From positions 145,804-209,803 of the forward strand of contig NZ_LQPI01000048.1 in the NCBI RefSeq assembly GCF_002101775.1: a DNA stretch of 64,000 nucleotides, in the 5' to 3' direction. A model generated the notes under the pieces. It saw nothing but the letters and a program-made list of their open reading frames with translations. It did not search any database and was not told the DNA's origin. Shown here in pieces: positions 43,527-52,721 of this stretch; the stretch's first letter is position 1, and each line of letters starts with the position of its first letter. A program made the position numbers and the translations under genes. The DNA is from Mycolicibacter nonchromogenicus (GTDB taxonomy: Bacteria; Actinomycetota; Actinomycetes; Mycobacteriales; Mycobacteriaceae).

Positions 43527-44066
43527 GTGACGTCCCCCAAGCCCGCGGTCGGCCTGCACCATGCGGCCTACGCCTGCGCCGACCTCGATGCCACTCACCA
43601 CTTCTACGAAGACCTGCTGGGGTTCCCGCTGGTGCACACCGAGGTCGAGCACCTTCAGGACGGCTACTTCCGGCACGTCTTCTACGACCTCGGCGACGGC
43701 TCGTGCATCGCCTTCTTCGACCTGCACGGCGTCGGGGAGAAGGAGAACTGGTCGAGCTCGCTGTCGCGCCCGAACGGGTTGCCGGTCTGGGTCAACCATG
43801 TGGCGTTCCGGGCCACCGAGGAGAAGCAGAACGAAGTCCGGGCCCGGATGGACGCCGCCGGCATCAAACCCCTGATGGACGTCGACCACGGCTGGTGCCA
43901 CTCGCTGTACTACCTCGATCCCAACGGCATCATGGTCGAGCTGTGCCGCGACACGCCCGGCTTCGAAGCCGACCCGGAGAAGGCGCACGCCTTGCTCAAC
44001 AGCACCGAACGGGCGGCCGACCCCAAGGTCGTCACGTCAAGCTCGACCACCACGCGCCTCGGCTGA
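43527..44066 (+). CDS. VOC-family metalloprotein (glyoxalase/extradiol dioxygenase fold)
   Basis: The protein has 179 residues from GTG 43527. The VOC motifs are GLHHAAYACADLDATHHFYEDLLGF at the N-terminus, VWVNHVAFRATEEKQNEVRARM near 90 and YYLDPNGIMVELCRDTPGFEAD near 133. The usual metal ligands (His, His, Glu) are all present, so it is likely an active metalloenzyme. The exact reaction, lyase or dioxygenase, cannot be told. It heads a five-gene plus-strand operon behind a KstR-type palindrome. Confidence 0.85.
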   Translation: MTSPKPAVGLHHAAYACADLDATHHFYEDLLGFPLVHTEVEHLQDGYFRHVFYDLGDGSCIAFFDLHGVGEKENWSSSLSRPNGLPVWVNHVAFRATEEKQNEVRARMDAAGIKPLMDVDHGWCHSLYYLDPNGIMVELCRDTPGFEADPEKAHALLNSTERAADPKVVTSSSTTTRLG

Positions 44067-44077
44067 ACCGGCCGCGC

Positions 44078-44911
44078 ATGGCGCTCGATTCGCTGACATC
44101 GCTCACCGTCGCCCAGGAAGGCCCGGTCGCCCGGGTGCGCATCGGCCACGGCGAGATCAACCTGATGGACGCCACCATGATGGGCGACCTGTGGCGCCTG
44201 GTGAACTGGCTGCGATCGCCCGCCGGCAGCGACGTGCGGGTGGTGGTCCTCGAAAGCGCCAACCCGGACTTCTTCATCGCCCATGTGGACCTGGCGCTGT
44301 TGGCCGCCTCGGTCGAGAACACCGAGGCTGCCGTCGGATCCTTCCAGGATCTGGTCGGCGCCTTCCGGGCACTGAAGCAGGTCACCGTCGGGGTGGTGGC
44401 CGGGCGGGTTGCCGGCGGTGGGATGGAGCTGCTGGTCAACCTCGACCTGCGGTTCGCGGTCACCGGCCGGGCGGTGTTCAACCAGGTCGAGACCGGGCTC
44501 GGGCTCATCCCAGCCGGTTCGGGTCCGCAACACCTGCTGCACCTGCTCGGACGGGGCCGAGCACTGGAGGTCATCCTCGCCCACGACGATCTCGATGCCG
44601 GCCTCGCCGAACGCTACGGGCTTATCAACCGAGCGTTGGACGCGGACGCCGTCGGACCCTTCCTGGACCGGCTGGTGACGCGCATCGCCGCGGTACCGCT
44701 TGCCGACATCGCCGAGGTGAAGGCCACCCTGGCCGCCCCGGACATCGCCGCGGGCCTGGCGGTCGAGCGCTCCGCGTTCGCCCGGGTGCTGGGCCGCGGT
44801 ACGGCGGTGCCGACGATGCAGCGCTTCCTGGCCGCCGGTGGCCAGACCCCGGACGGTGAACGCCGACTGGCCGATCTGGTGGGCGAGCTGGACGCCGGGG
44901 AACCGGCGTGA
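44078..44911 (+). CDS. enoyl-CoA hydratase/isomerase (crotonase) family protein
   Basis: The protein has 277 residues from ATG 44078, 11 bases after the VOC stop. The crotonase fold is seen in INLMDATMMGDLWRLVNWL, FFIAHVDLALLA and GRVAGGGMELLVNLDLRFAV, the last being the oxyanion-hole segment near 110-129. QVETGLGLIPAGSGPQHLLHLLGRGRALEVIL follows; the Glu of QVETGLG is at the place of a catalytic acid. It acts on an unsaturated acyl-CoA, suggesting beta-oxidation of a side chain or opened ring. Its stop overlaps the TetR start. Confidence 0.87.
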   Translation: MALDSLTSLTVAQEGPVARVRIGHGEINLMDATMMGDLWRLVNWLRSPAGSDVRVVVLESANPDFFIAHVDLALLAASVENTEAAVGSFQDLVGAFRALKQVTVGVVAGRVAGGGMELLVNLDLRFAVTGRAVFNQVETGLGLIPAGSGPQHLLHLLGRGRALEVILAHDDLDAGLAERYGLINRALDADAVGPFLDRLVTRIAAVPLADIAEVKATLAAPDIAAGLAVERSAFARVLGRGTAVPTMQRFLAAGGQTPDGERRLADLVGELDAGEPA

Positions 44912-45561
44912 CGTCGACGGGCGGCGGGGTCGCGGACGAGTCGGCCTCCCGTCCCACCGTCCGGGGCCGCGACACCCTGGCCCGCCTTGAGCACGCGGCC
45001 CGTGAGGTGATCGCCCAGAAGGGCTTCTTCAAGACCACGATCACCGACATCACCGCGGCCGCCAATCGCTCGCCCGCGTCGTTCTACCACTACTTCGACT
45101 CCAAGGAAGACCTGTTGGCGTCGCTGGCAGAGGACTTTCGCGCCTCGGCCAAAAGCCGTGCGGTGCAGGCACTGCACCCCGGCCAGGACCTGCGCGAGAT
45201 CATCGAGGAATCGGTGCGGGCGCACTGGGAGACCTACCGCGAACACCTCGGGGTCATGGTCGGGGTGTTCCAGCTGGCGATGATCAACGACGAGTTCGCC
45301 CAGCGCTGGCGGGACATGTGCGCCGACGCGATCGACTGGGTGGCGCAGACGGTGCGCATGGCGCAGCGCCGGGGCTATGCGCCCGGCGCCGACCCCGAGC
45401 TGGTCGGGTCCGCCATCGTGTCCATGCTCAACAACTTCACCTATGTCTGGCTGGTGGCCGGCGGCGACGTCGCAGGCCGCGAACTGGACGAAGAAGCAGC
45501 GGTGAAAACGCTCACCGACACCTGGTATCGCTCGGTGAGCTGGCGCGATCAGGATTCATGA
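44908..45561 (+). CDS. TetR-family regulator within the VOC-P450 operon
   Basis: The protein has 217 residues from GTG 44908, coupled to the crotonase stop (GTGA). The helix-turn-helix is RLEHAAREVIAQKGFFKTTITDITAAANRSPASFYHYFDSKEDLLASLA near 26-74. The C-terminal ligand domain has MINDEFAQRWRDMCADAIDWVAQTVRMAQRRGYA, a common mycobacterial type. Lying inside the operon, it very likely controls it. Candidate operators are the dyads at 43403 and 43447. Confidence 0.89.
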   Translation: MTSTGGGVADESASRPTVRGRDTLARLEHAAREVIAQKGFFKTTITDITAAANRSPASFYHYFDSKEDLLASLAEDFRASAKSRAVQALHPGQDLREIIEESVRAHWETYREHLGVMVGVFQLAMINDEFAQRWRDMCADAIDWVAQTVRMAQRRGYAPGADPELVGSAIVSMLNNFTYVWLVAGGDVAGRELDEEAAVKTLTDTWYRSVSWRDQDS

Positions 45562-45577
45562 TCAAAGGAGTAATGCA

Positions 45578-46690
45578 GTGGCAGTGACCCGCGAATTCGT
45601 CTCGCTCACTTCGGCATCGGCGGGCGTGAACCCGGCCGGCTACCATCCGGCCCAGGGCTTGTACTGGACTCCGGCCGGCACCAAGCCGAAGGTGGCGGTG
45701 ATCGCCAGCCACTACAACGTGGACTTCGCCGAGCACTACCTGGCGCCGCTGATCGCCGAACGCGGCTACGGCTTCCTGGGGTGGAACACCCGCTACCGCA
45801 GTGGCGAGTCGTTGTTCCTGCTCGAGCATGCGCTGCTCGACATCGCGGCCGGGGTGCAGTGGCTGCGTGAACAGGCCGGCGTCGAGACGATCGTCCTGCT
45901 GGGCAACTCCGGCGGTGGATCGTTGATGGCCGCCTACCAGTCGCAGGCGGTCGACCCGCACATCACCGCGGTCGGCGGCGGTCCGGTGCCCGACGCGGTC
46001 AATGCGCTGCCGCCGGCCGACCTCTACGTCTCCACCCAGGCCCACGCCGGGCGCCCGGAGGTGCTGACCGCGTGGATGGACCCGTCGGTGACCGACGAGA
46101 CCGATCCGCTGTCGTGCGATCCGTCGCTGGACATGTACGCCGAGCAGAACTCGCCGCCCTACACCCCGGAATTCATCGCCCGCTACCGCCAGGCCCAGCG
46201 CGACCGCAACGACCGGATCACCGCGTGGGCGCAGGCGGAGCTCAAGCGGCTCAAGGCCGGCGGCACCTACGACCGGGCCTTCTCGGTGCATCGGGTGTGG
46301 GCCGACCCGCGCTATCTCGACGCCTCACTGGACCCGTCGGACCGACCGCTGAACCTGTGCTACCTGGGTGACCCGCGCCGCGCCAACCGCGCGCCGTACA
46401 ACATCGCCGCGCACTGCACGCTGCGGACCTGGTTGTCCATGTGGAGCCTGCAGACGTCGTTCTGCCAGGGCGCTCCGCACCTGGGCCGGATCACGCTGCC
46501 GTCGTTGGTGATTCAGGGCACCGCGGACACCGGGGTGTTCCCCAGCGACGCCCAGCACATCTACGACTCGCTGGCCAGCACCGACAAGCAGCTGCACTTC
46601 ATCGCGGGCGACCACTACCTGGAGCAGCCGACGGACAGCCGCACGGTCTGCGCCGACCTGGTGGCGTCCTGGATTGCCGAACGCACCTGA
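45578..46690 (+). CDS. alpha/beta hydrolase (large)
   Basis: The protein has 370 residues from GTG 45578, after AAAGGAG. The nucleophile elbow is LLGNSGGGSLMAAYQ near 108-122, with Ser in GNSGGG. The acid is in QGTADTGVFPSDAQ near 312 and the His in AGDHYLEQPTDS near 343. A large lid-like insertion lies between 150 and 270. It may hydrolyse an ester or a CoA thioester made by the other enzymes of the operon. Its stop overlaps the P450 start (TGATG). Confidence 0.83.
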   Translation: MAVTREFVSLTSASAGVNPAGYHPAQGLYWTPAGTKPKVAVIASHYNVDFAEHYLAPLIAERGYGFLGWNTRYRSGESLFLLEHALLDIAAGVQWLREQAGVETIVLLGNSGGGSLMAAYQSQAVDPHITAVGGGPVPDAVNALPPADLYVSTQAHAGRPEVLTAWMDPSVTDETDPLSCDPSLDMYAEQNSPPYTPEFIARYRQAQRDRNDRITAWAQAELKRLKAGGTYDRAFSVHRVWADPRYLDASLDPSDRPLNLCYLGDPRRANRAPYNIAAHCTLRTWLSMWSLQTSFCQGAPHLGRITLPSLVIQGTADTGVFPSDAQHIYDSLASTDKQLHFIAGDHYLEQPTDSRTVCADLVASWIAERT

Positions 46691-47856
46691 TGGCCACGCT
46701 CGACTTCGACTTCCGCGACCCGGCGCTGCACGTCGATCCGCTGGCGTATCAGCGGCGGTTCGCCGAAGCCGACCCGGTGCACCGCAACAGCCAGGGGCTG
46801 TGGGTGCTCACCCGGTATGCCGATGTGCTGGCGATGCTGCGCGACGAGCGGGTCAGCACCGACCGGCGAAACCTCTACCGCAACAAGCTCGAACCGGGGC
46901 GGGCGTATCTGACCCACGTGGAACACAACCTGTTCTACCGGTCCGGCGACGACCACCGCCGGCTGCGCGCCCCGCTGTCGCGGGCGTTCACGCCGCGGGC
47001 GCTGGCCTCTTTCGAAGCCGAAGTGGACGCCCGCGCCCGGTCATTGGCGGCCGCGCTGGACCCGGGCGGCTTCGACCTGGTGCCCGAGTTCGCCAAGCCG
47101 TTGCCGCTGGGGGCGATCGCCACCCTGCTGGGGGTGCCCGACAGCGAACTGGACAACCTGGCGGCCTGGTCGATGGCCTTGATCGCGGCCCTGGAACCGG
47201 CGGCCCCGCGCACGGTGTTCACCGCCGCCGACGAGGCCGCCGCCGGGATGAAGGCCCTGCTCGCCGATCTGCTGGTGCTACGCCGGGCCGACCCCGGTCA
47301 CGATCTGCTGTCCGTGGTGGCCACCAGCGGGCTGCCGGTGTCGGACGACGAGCTGCTGCACAACGCCATCTTCCTGCTCTCAGCCGGGCACGACACCACC
47401 ACCGCCGTGCTGACCGGAGCCACCGCGCTGCTGATCGAGCAGCGCGAGCAGCGCAGCCTGCTGGCCGACTCCCCGCACGCGGTGGACGAACTGGTCCGGA
47501 TGATCAGCCCGGCGCTGATGATCTCCCGGGTGGCCGCCGCTCCGATCGAGATCGGTGACACCGTGATCGAAACCGGTGCCCCGATCCTGCTCGGGCTCGC
47601 AGCCGCCAACCGCGACCCGGCGGTGTTTCCCGACCCCGACCGGCTCGACCTGACCCGGTCGCAGACCGGCCACCTGGGATTCGGGTTCGGCCCGCATGTC
47701 TGCCTGGGCGCGCCGCTGGCCCGCATGCAGATCCGGCTGGGACTACGCGCGCTGTTCGACCGGTTCCCGGAGCTCACGGAGCAGGCGCCGCCGTACCGCG
47801 AGCCGAGCGCGGTCTTGACCAGCTACCGCTCTTATCTGCTGGCGGGCCGCGAATAG
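46690..47856 (+). CDS. cytochrome P450
   Basis: The protein has 388 residues from ATG 46690. The I-helix motif is [14 protein letters not shown] near 229-242, ExxR is in [12 protein letters not shown] near 268, and the haem loop is [17 protein letters not shown] near 334-350. It is short and soluble, of the ferredoxin-dependent bacterial class. It is the last gene of the five-gene operon and would begin or continue oxidation of the unknown lipid substrate. No ferredoxin gene is nearby. Confidence 0.92.
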   Translation: MATLDFDFRDPALHVDPLAYQRRFAEADPVHRNSQGLWVLTRYADVLAMLRDERVSTDRRNLYRNKLEPGRAYLTHVEHNLFYRSGDDHRRLRAPLSRAFTPRALASFEAEVDARARSLAAALDPGGFDLVPEFAKPLPLGAIATLLGVPDSELDNLAAWSMALIAALEPAAPRTVFTAADEAAAGMKALLADLLVLRRADPGHDLLSVVATSGLPVSDDELLHNAIFLLSAGHDTTTAVLTGATALLIEQREQRSLLADSPHAVDELVRMISPALMISRVAAAPIEIGDTVIETGAPILLGLAAANRDPAVFPDPDRLDLTRSQTGHLGFGFGPHVCLGAPLARMQIRLGLRALFDRFPELTEQAPPYREPSAVLTSYRSYLLAGRE

Positions 47857-47873
47857 CTGCGGATAATCGAGGC

Positions 47874-48380
47874 ATGACCAATTTGCAGAGAGCGATCCTG
47901 GCCGGCGGCTGCTTCTGGGGCATGCAGGACCTGATCCGCAAGCAGCCCGGCGTGGTGAGCACTCGAGTCGGCTACACCGGCGACCCCACCGTCCCGAACG
48001 CCACCTACCGCAACCACGGCAATCACGCCGAGGCCATCGAGATCACCTACGATCCCGCCGCCACCGACTACCGCCGGCTGCTGGAGTTCTTCTTCGCCAT
48101 CCACGACCCCACCACGCGCAACCGGCAGGGCAACGACATCGGACCCAGCTACCGCTCGGCGATCTTCTACCTCGACGACGAGCAGCGCCAGATCGCGCTG
48201 GACACCATCGCCGAGGTGGACGCCTCCGGCCGCTGGCCGGGCAAGGTGGTGACTGAGGTCAGTCCTGCCGGCGACTTCTGGGAAGCCGAACCCGAGCATC
48301 AGGACTACCTGGAGCGCTACCCGAACGGCTACACCTGCCACTACATCCGGCCGGACTGGCAGCTGCAACCGCAGAGCTAG
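47874..48380 (+). CDS. msrA: peptide methionine sulfoxide reductase MsrA
   Basis: The protein has 168 residues. The catalytic motif [28 protein letters not shown] begins near residue 10, with Cys13 as nucleophile. [12 protein letters not shown] near 50 and [28 protein letters not shown] near 72-99 complete the family core. It reduces methionine-S-sulfoxide in proteins. Rv0137c holds the same relative place. The only later Cys is in YTCHY near the end, a plausible resolving residue. Confidence 0.95.
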   Translation: MTNLQRAILAGGCFWGMQDLIRKQPGVVSTRVGYTGDPTVPNATYRNHGNHAEAIEITYDPAATDYRRLLEFFFAIHDPTTRNRQGNDIGPSYRSAIFYLDDEQRQIALDTIAEVDASGRWPGKVVTEVSPAGDFWEAEPEHQDYLERYPNGYTCHYIRPDWQLQPQS

Positions 48381-48384
48381 CGGG

Positions 48385-49737
48385 TCAGCTCCGGGGGCGC
48401 ACTGTGATTCGGCCGCCCTTCTTGGGGGTGAAGGCCACGCCGCGGGAATGGAACTTCTCCCCCGGCGCGCTGGTGGGCTCGATGGTCAAGCGCTCCAACA
48501 CCGTTCGCAGCACCACGTCCATCTCCAGGTTGGCGAACGTCGAGCCCGGGCAGCGCCGGGTGCCGCCTCCGTAGGGCATCCACTCGAAGGCCGACGGGCT
48601 GCCGTCGAGGTAGCGCTTGGGGTCGAAACCGTCGGGATCATCGAACGCGGCGGGGTTCTGGTGCACCTGGTTGATCGCGACGATCACCGAGTAGCCGCGG
48701 GGAATCACCCACTCACCGATCTGGATGCTGGGCGCGTACACATGGCGTCCGGAGAAGTCGATCACGGTGCGCACGCGCTGTACTTCGCGGATGGTGGCAC
48801 GCCGCAACGAGTTTCCGCCGGCGTCGGCTTCGGCGGTCAGTTCGTCGAGCAGTTGCGGGTGGCGGCTCAGCCGCTCGAAGACCCAGGCCAGGGTCGAGGC
48901 CGTGGTCTCATGCCCGGCGGCCAACAGGGTCAGCAACTCGTCGCCGATCTCCTGGCGAGTCATCGCTGCGCCGTCTTCGTAGGTGCTGCTGAGCAACAGG
49001 GCCAGCACGTCGGTGCGGTTTCCGAAGTCGGGGTCGGATCGGGCATCCGCGATCAGCTTGTCCAGCACGACCTCGTACTCGGCGCGCCAGGCGGCCATCC
49101 GGCCCCAGGGGGTGAACCGGCCGTAGGAGCGGATCGGGATCGGCAGTGCCGCAAGGCGGGAACCCAGCGTCACCCACTTGGGCAGGCCGACCCGCAGCTT
49201 GTCCAGTTCGGCTCCCTCGGCTCCGAAGATCGCCCGCAGGATCACATTGATGGTGATCCGGTTCATCGGGCGGAGCGTTTCGAAGGGCTTCCCGATGGGC
49301 CAGGTGGCGATCTCGCGCAGGGTCTCCTCGACGATGATCTGCTCGTAGCCGCGCACCCGCTTGCCGTGGAACGGCGGACTGAGCAGGTTGCGGCGGCGCC
49401 GGTGCGCCGCACCGTCGAGCGCGAACACCGAACCCGAGCCGAGGATCCGCGACAGGTTGGGCTGGATGTTGCCGAGATCTTCGGGGTTGGTCAGCAGCGC
49501 CTGCCGGGCCAGTTCGGGGTCGGTGAGGATCACGGCCGGCCCGAACATCGGAACATCGACGGTGAAGGCGGCCCCGTATTTGCGGGTCATCCGTTGCAGC
49601 ATCCGGCGCCGGGACAAGACGAACAGCACGCCGGCGGTCAATTTGGACCTGCGGGCGCCGCCGGGCGGCAGGTTGATCGCCGGCGCCTCGGCGGTGTTGA
49701 CGGTGCCCGCGGCGCTGGGGACAACGGTGTGGGTCAT
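48385..49737 (-). CDS. cytochrome P450 (CYP138-like)
   Basis: The protein has 450 residues. The I-helix motif is LLAAGHETTASTLAW near 265-279, ExxR is in IREVQRVRT, and the haem loop is YGGGTRRCPGSTFANLE near 397-413. The length, the INLPPGG start and the position beside msrA and a divergent TetR match CYP138 (Rv0136). It is convergent with msrA, four bases apart. Two matching operators lie just upstream, so it is probably repressed by the TetR at 49847. Confidence 0.9.
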   Translation of the reverse strand: MTHTVVPSAAGTVNTAEAPAINLPPGGARRSKLTAGVLFVLSRRRMLQRMTRKYGAAFTVDVPMFGPAVILTDPELARQALLTNPEDLGNIQPNLSRILGSGSVFALDGAAHRRRRNLLSPPFHGKRVRGYEQIIVEETLREIATWPIGKPFETLRPMNRITINVILRAIFGAEGAELDKLRVGLPKWVTLGSRLAALPIPIRSYGRFTPWGRMAAWRAEYEVVLDKLIADARSDPDFGNRTDVLALLLSSTYEDGAAMTRQEIGDELLTLLAAGHETTASTLAWVFERLSRHPQLLDELTAEADAGGNSLRRATIREVQRVRTVIDFSGRHVYAPSIQIGEWVIPRGYSVIVAINQVHQNPAAFDDPDGFDPKRYLDGSPSAFEWMPYGGGTRRCPGSTFANLEMDVVLRTVLERLTIEPTSAPGEKFHSRGVAFTPKKGGRITVRPRS

Positions 49738-49758
49738 GCGACGCCTCCCGACGTGGTC

Positions 49759-49811
49759 TTGGTACCACTGCGTACCAAATGCTTGCGGGCAACGGTACTC
49801 TTAAGTACCAA
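49759..49811. promoter_or_regulatory. twin operators of the form GGTAC-N6-GTACC between P450 and TetR
   Basis: Site 1 (49759-49778) is TTGGTAC-CACTGC-GTACCAA. Site 2 (49792-49811) is ACGGTAC-TCTTAA-GTACCAA. The centres are 33 bases apart, three helical turns, which suits two dimers on one face of the DNA. They fill the divergent gap of the P450 and TetR genes and so are the probable binding sites of that TetR. Confidence 0.75.
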
Positions 49812-49846
49812 CGTGTGGCAAGGCTTGAGTGCAGGGAGGTGCGGCG

Positions 49847-50458
49847 ATGACGGTGCCTGCGATCGACACCCCCGCGGTGGCCGACGCGGCCGACCCCTAT
49901 CGGCGCCGGCTGCTCGACGGCCTGGCCGATTCGATCGCCGAGCGCGGCTATCGGGCCAGCACGGTCGCCGAGATCGTGCGCGCGGCCCGCACCTCCAAAC
50001 GCACGTTCTATGACCACTTCGCCAGCAAGGAAGAGTGCCTGCTGGAGCTGCTGCGGGTGGACAACGAGGAGTTGGCGCTGCGGATCCGGACCGCGGTGGA
50101 CCCGCAGGCCGATTGGCAGGTCCAGATCCGCCAGGCCGTCGAGGCCTACGTCGCCCAGATCCGGTCCCGCCCGGCGATCACGCTGAGCTGGATCCGCGAT
50201 ATGCCGTCCCTGGGCGAGGTGGCCCGGCCGGCCCAGCGCCGTGGCCTGGAGCTGATGTCGAACCTGCTGATCGAGCTCAGTGGCAGTCCGGGGTTTCGCC
50301 GCGCGAACCTGCCGCCGCTGAGTCCGGCCCTGGCGGTGATTCTGCTGGGCGGCCTGCGGGAACTGACCGCGCTGGCCGTCGAGGACGGCGACGACATCGG
50401 CGTCATCACCGAACCCGCCATCGTCGCCTCGATCGCGCTGCTGGGCCCCCGGAGCTGA
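49847..50458 (+). CDS. TetR-family regulator, probable repressor of the divergent P450
   Basis: The protein has 203 residues from ATG 49847, nine bases after GGGAGGT; an ATG at 49829 precedes the ribosome site and is unlikely. The helix-turn-helix is LLDGLADSIAERGYRASTVAEIVRAARTSKRTFYDHFASKEECLLELL near 20-67. The ligand domain has PAQRRGLELMSNLLIELSGSPGFRRANLPPLSPALAVILLGGLREL. The place beside the CYP138-like gene matches Rv0135c. It is convergent with the desaturase, one base apart. Confidence 0.9.
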   Translation: MTVPAIDTPAVADAADPYRRRLLDGLADSIAERGYRASTVAEIVRAARTSKRTFYDHFASKEECLLELLRVDNEELALRIRTAVDPQADWQVQIRQAVEAYVAQIRSRPAITLSWIRDMPSLGEVARPAQRRGLELMSNLLIELSGSPGFRRANLPPLSPALAVILLGGLRELTALAVEDGDDIGVITEPAIVASIALLGPRS

Positions 50459-50459
50459 C

Positions 50460-51578
50460 TCAGGTCCAGGGCAGCGCCAACCTGCAGATCTTGCGGACCA
50501 CGCTGCCGAACTGCTTGCGCAGCGGGCCGGCGTTGTAGGCGACCCCGTAGCGCTCGCAGATCTCGCGGACCTGCGGGGCGATCTCGGCGTACCGGTGCGC
50601 CGGCAGATCGGGGAACAGGTGGTGTTCCACCTGGAACGACAGGTTGCCGGTCAGGATGTGGAACAACTTGCCGCCGGTCAGGTTCGCCGAACCGAGGATC
50701 TGGCGGTAGTACCACATTCCGCGTGACTCGTTCTCGGCTTCTTCAACCGTGAATTCCTGTGTGCCGTCCGGGAAGTGGCCGCAGAAGATGATCATGTACG
50801 CCCAGACGTTGCGCATCAGGTTGGCGGTCATGTTGCCGGCGAACACCAGCGGTGCGAACGGCCCCGCCAGCAGCGGGAAGGCGACGTAGTCCTTGAGCGT
50901 CTGGCGGCGCACCTTCTGCCAGGTCTCCCGGAGCATTTCGCGCTTGTCGGTCAACTTGATCTCGCCGGCCCGGAGGCGTTCGGCCTCCAGCTCGTGCACC
51001 GCGACGCCGTACTGGAACAGCACCATCAGCAAGAAGGCGTACAACGGGTTGCCCAAGTAGTAGGGCTCCCACGGCTGCTTCTCGCTCATCCGCAGAATGC
51101 CGTAGCCGACGTCGCGGTCCATCCCGACGATGTTGGTGTAGGTGTGGTGCATGTAGTTGTGCGAGTGCCGCCACTGGTCCGCCGGACAGGCGGTGTCCCA
51201 TTCGAAGTGCTTGCCGTACAACGCCGGTTCGTTCATCCAGTCGTACTGACCGTGCATGACGTTGTGGCCGATCTCCATGTTGTCGAGAATCTTCGACAAG
51301 CCCAGCATCGCCGTCCCGGCCAGCCAGGCCGGCGGAATGATGCTGAAGAAGAGCAGGGCACGCCCGCCAACCTCCAAGGCGCGCTGCGCCTTGATGATCC
51401 GGTGGATGTAGTCGGCGTCGCGCTCGCCGAGGTCGTTGAGAACGCTCCGGCGCAGGGCATCGAGTTCGGCGCCGAAGGCATCGAGGTCAACCGGCAGGTC
51501 CGCGCGCTTCAGAACCTGCGACTGTTCCGGCTTCTTTGACTGCTCGGTTCGGGGGTGCTCGAGAACTGACTGAGTCAT
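50460..51578 (-). CDS. membrane acyl-CoA desaturase (DesA3-like)
   Basis: The protein has 372 residues. Three His boxes mark a di-iron fatty acid desaturase: GHNVMH near 104, HSHNYMHH near 138-145 and QVEHHLFPDLPAHRYAEI near 310. Membrane helices surround the first box and the 190-270 region. It introduces a double bond into acyl-CoA using electrons from the reductase encoded immediately upstream. This pairing mirrors DesA3 with Rv3230c in M. tuberculosis. The regiochemistry is not certain from sequence. Confidence 0.9.
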   Translation of the reverse strand: MTQSVLEHPRTEQSKKPEQSQVLKRADLPVDLDAFGAELDALRRSVLNDLGERDADYIHRIIKAQRALEVGGRALLFFSIIPPAWLAGTAMLGLSKILDNMEIGHNVMHGQYDWMNEPALYGKHFEWDTACPADQWRHSHNYMHHTYTNIVGMDRDVGYGILRMSEKQPWEPYYLGNPLYAFLLMVLFQYGVAVHELEAERLRAGEIKLTDKREMLRETWQKVRRQTLKDYVAFPLLAGPFAPLVFAGNMTANLMRNVWAYMIIFCGHFPDGTQEFTVEEAENESRGMWYYRQILGSANLTGGKLFHILTGNLSFQVEHHLFPDLPAHRYAEIAPQVREICERYGVAYNAGPLRKQFGSVVRKICRLALPWT

Positions 51579-51596
51579 GGTTGGCTCCTTGGTTGT

Positions 51597-52652
51597 CTAG
51601 AGGTCGATTTCGACGTCACCGACGGGCACCGACACGCAGATCTGGATGTCTTCGCCCTCCGCGGAGGAAACGGCCCCGGTGATCAGATTGCGCACCGTGC
51701 CGCCGGTCTTGCGGCAGGTGCAGCTGTGGCAGATGCCCATTCGGCATCCGCTGGCCGGTGTCAGACCGGCGGTTTCGGCCTGTTCCAGCAGAGGTCGACC
51801 ATCGTCGACCACCGACACGGTGCTGCCCAGAAACGTCACCCGCCCGCCCGACGGTTCGCTCGGTGCGGCGAATTCCGGAGGAACGAAGCTCTCCGAGACC
51901 GCTTCGGGGCACTGCTCGCGCACCGCCGCCACCAGGGCCAGCGGCCCGCACACATAAACCGCGTCGGGGTTGGGCATGGCGGCCCGCAGATGCTCGGCAC
52001 TGAAGTACCCCTGCAGGTCGCCGTGCTCCGGGCTGCGGGTGTAGCCGTGCAGCACCTGAACTCGCGGCATGGCGGCGAGCTCGTCGTGGTAGCAGGCCTC
52101 TTCGCGGGTGCGGGCGTAGTGGATGAAGGTCACCCGGCCCGCATATTGCTCGGCCTGCAGGGTGCGCAGCATCGACATCACCGGGGTGATGCCGCTGCCG
52201 CCGGAGATCAGCAGAATCCGGCGGGGGCGGATCGCCGGAAGAACGAAGTCGCCACCGACCCCGTCCAGGCCGACCACCATGCCGGGTTCGGCGTTGCGGT
52301 ACAGGTACTCAGACACCAGGCCTGATTCGTGGCGGCCGATGGTGAGCTCGAGGAGCCGCTGGCCCTCGGCACTGGCCGGTGAGTAGCAGCGGGTGCGCCG
52401 GCGTCCGTCGATGTCGACCGACAGGTTGACGTGCTGGCCCGCCTTGAAGCCGGGAAACGCGTCGTTGGGTTCCAGGAGCAGAGTCACGCTGCGCGGGGTA
52501 GATCGCCGCACTGCGACGACCCGGGCGCGCGCGTCGTTCTGGGTCCACGTCGGCGACACCAGCTCGGTGTAGCGGTCGACCCCGTGGGGACCGGTGAGCA
52601 GGTCGACCAGGCTGGAGCCCAGGACCCGCCGCGTCAAAGTTTGAGTGAACAT
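51597..52652 (-). CDS. ferredoxin-type oxidoreductase, electron donor to the desaturase
   Basis: The protein has 351 residues. The FAD domain has RTRCYSPASAEGQ near 88. The NAD(P)H domain has LISGGSGITPVMSMLRTL near 148. The C-terminal 2Fe-2S ferredoxin domain has CRMGICHSCTCRKTGG near 298, with a further conserved segment NLITGAVSSAEGEDIQICVS. It passes electrons from NADPH to the desaturase 18 bases downstream, and the two form an operon. A perfect palindrome lies nine bases before its start. Confidence 0.91.
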   Translation of the reverse strand: MFTQTLTRRVLGSSLVDLLTGPHGVDRYTELVSPTWTQNDARARVVAVRRSTPRSVTLLLEPNDAFPGFKAGQHVNLSVDIDGRRRTRCYSPASAEGQRLLELTIGRHESGLVSEYLYRNAEPGMVVGLDGVGGDFVLPAIRPRRILLISGGSGITPVMSMLRTLQAEQYAGRVTFIHYARTREEACYHDELAAMPRVQVLHGYTRSPEHGDLQGYFSAEHLRAAMPNPDAVYVCGPLALVAAVREQCPEAVSESFVPPEFAAPSEPSGGRVTFLGSTVSVVDDGRPLLEQAETAGLTPASGCRMGICHSCTCRKTGGTVRNLITGAVSSAEGEDIQICVSVPVGDVEIDL

Positions 52653-52660
52653 ATGTACAC

Positions 52661-52677
52661 AGTGAACACTTGTTCAC
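52661..52677. promoter_or_regulatory. palindromic operator GTGAACACTTGTTCAC of the desaturase operon
   Basis: The 16-base site 52662-52677 has perfect seven-base arms (GTGAACA, TGTTCAC) around CT. A half-site GTGAACACT recurs at 52722, overlapping the TetR start. The sequence closely resembles, from memory, the DesT operator of Pseudomonas, which controls a desaturase/reductase pair. The divergent TetR here is the likely binder. Confidence 0.75.
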
Positions 52678-52721
52678 GACTAGTCAAGGGTCTTTTGCCG
52701 GTTGTGTTACGCTTCACAACA

